DNA from: Entoloma clypeatum
Taxonomy: Eukaryota > Basidiomycota > Agaricomycetes > Agaricales > Entolomataceae
NCBI GenBank assembly: GCA_963565915.1
Contig: OY751493.1
Location: 1,116,001 to 1,180,000 of the forward strand
DNA: 64,000 nt
Reading direction: 5' to 3'
The notes under the pieces: model-generated
Databases searched by the model: none
What the model saw: only the letters and a program-made list of their open reading frames with translations
Told to the model about the DNA's origin: nothing
Shown here: positions 63,188 to 64,000 of the stretch, piece by piece
Position numbering within the stretch: position 1 is the stretch's first letter
How the letters are laid out: every line of letters starts with the position of its first letter
Program-made: the position numbers and the translations under genes

Positions 63188-63949
63188 TTTATTGACGACC
63201 TCCACTCTTGTTTCTATTTTGGATCATCCGACAGCTTTCCGTCTCGTTCAAGTGTCTTACCCCATGCAAAAAAGGCGCCATCAACATTGCTCGTGATTTA
63301 CCATCCGTTACCACCAAAGATATCCCACATATTATCACAGTCCTAAGGATACGAGTGGATACCCCTCAAGTCACTCAATACCTTACATCCGGCTCAAGAA
63401 AATCAATATACCCTCACACATGTGTAATAATTATTGCACGCGGTTCAGGACGGGCTCCAGTCATACCACCGCCTACCTATAAACTCGTTTGTACGCCGCT
63501 AGTCGTACATTACCGTTATACTCATCATTTCTTTTTTTCCTTTCTCGATGAATTGGACGGACATTTATGTATGCTGCCAGAACCAATACCATACACATCC
63601 CTTGATCGCCCCCCAACCACCCATCCATCCACTCCATTCGGTCTCTTCTCCTGTGTCTCGTTTCCAGCTAACAATCAACTTCATGTCCATCACACGTTGC
63701 CCCTCGCCATGCTTGCAGCTCGTTCACAATCAAACCCTTTACACTCGCGCAATTACCTCATGTCCTTCGTCTATTATATTTAATCCACTCGCCGTGCCTA
63801 TTTCTGCTTGTGTTATCTACCGCCGTAGATGTTTCAGGTTCCAGTTGAAAATATACTTAGAAGATGACCCAGAACACCTTGATGAGATTAGTTGATCATG
63901 AAGATCGTGATAGATTATCTGGTTGTCCACCTCTGATTTGTTATCTGCC
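63188..63949. other. Intergenic, no gene seen
   Basis: 3' flank of the Q-rich gene and promoter of the last gene. A 191-codon plus frame (63208-63783) is hydrophobic/His-rich without any recognisable domain and is best explained by composition. Confidence 0.4.
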
Positions 63950-64000
63950 ATGGCCGATCCAACAACCCAGTCGAATTACCTTCGGATTGCGTCTGAACAT
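63950..64000 (+). CDS. Start of probable leukotriene A4 hydrolase / M1 aminopeptidase
   Basis: The last 51 bases open a frame MADPTTQSNYLRIASEH at an ATG in a good context (gccATGG). The DP(T/S)TQSNY segment and the following histidine are typical of the N-terminus of fungal leukotriene A4 hydrolase homologues (zinc aminopeptidases of the M1 family). Only 17 codons are inside the window, so the identification rests on this short stretch. Confidence 0.55.
   Translation, partial: MADPTTQSNYLRIASEH

Noticed and set aside
63208..63783. 191-codon plus frame downstream of the Q-rich gene
   Set aside because: No domain or splice context; probably 3' UTR and promoter sequence with skewed composition.

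Overview
The window is nuclear DNA of a filamentous basidiomycete, most likely a mushroom-forming Agaricomycete. Nearly every gene is split by GT-AG introns of about 50-60 nt. Two mushroom-type lipopeptide mating pheromone precursors (MDSF start, Cys near the C-terminus) are present, and the one large transposon is a Ty3/gypsy chromovirus. Three runs of exactly 200 N (21640-21839, 38584-38783, 62676-62875) mark scaffold gaps of unknown true size.

0-14.9 kb is dense conserved housekeeping sequence: a single-pass membrane protein (cut by the left edge), a small mitochondrial protein, the eEF1A lysine methyltransferase EFM5 head-to-head with the purine enzyme ADE8 (GAR transformylase), an MDR-family reductase, probable Mediator subunit MED9, SWR1 subunit VPS72, a mitochondrial ribosomal protein and GET2 (tail-anchored protein insertion). 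The stretch 7.5-10.5 kb looks gene-poor.

14.9-18.4 kb, between GET2 and VPS35, is a pheromone (B / P-R type) mating locus segment: two pheromone genes on the minus strand and no recognisable receptor. One precursor ends in a canonical CVIA box; the other ends in CVVRA, one residue too long for a CaaX box.

18.4-29 kb holds VPS35 (retromer, cut by a gap) and then a defective minus-strand chromovirus with gag, a putative -1 frameshift signal, and a pol damaged by CpG-to-TpG nonsense changes, a deletion and a frameshift. It is followed by a repeat-rich tract with a MITE-like palindrome and short tandem repeats.

29-64 kb is again gene-dense: a TMEM184/DUF300 protein, VPS27 (ESCRT-0), RPB1, COG6, a con-6 family stress protein, a second single-pass membrane protein, MED10, MSH4 head-to-head with CDK1, an FAD oxidoreductase, a secreted double-psi beta-barrel protein, a large Q-rich protein with a conserved C-terminal motif, and the first 17 codons of a probable leukotriene A4 hydrolase. 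Membrane trafficking (VPS35, VPS27, COG6, GET2) and transcription (RPB1, MED9, MED10, VPS72) recur, but nothing suggests co-regulated clusters apart from several head-to-head pairs with very short shared promoters.

The most unusual features are the pheromone with the extended prenylation motif, a set of micro-exons (3, 6, 8, 9 and 12 nt) that must be spliced precisely to build the RPB1 CTD, the MSH4 Walker A motif and the CDK1 glycine loop, and the gag-pol slippery heptamer.
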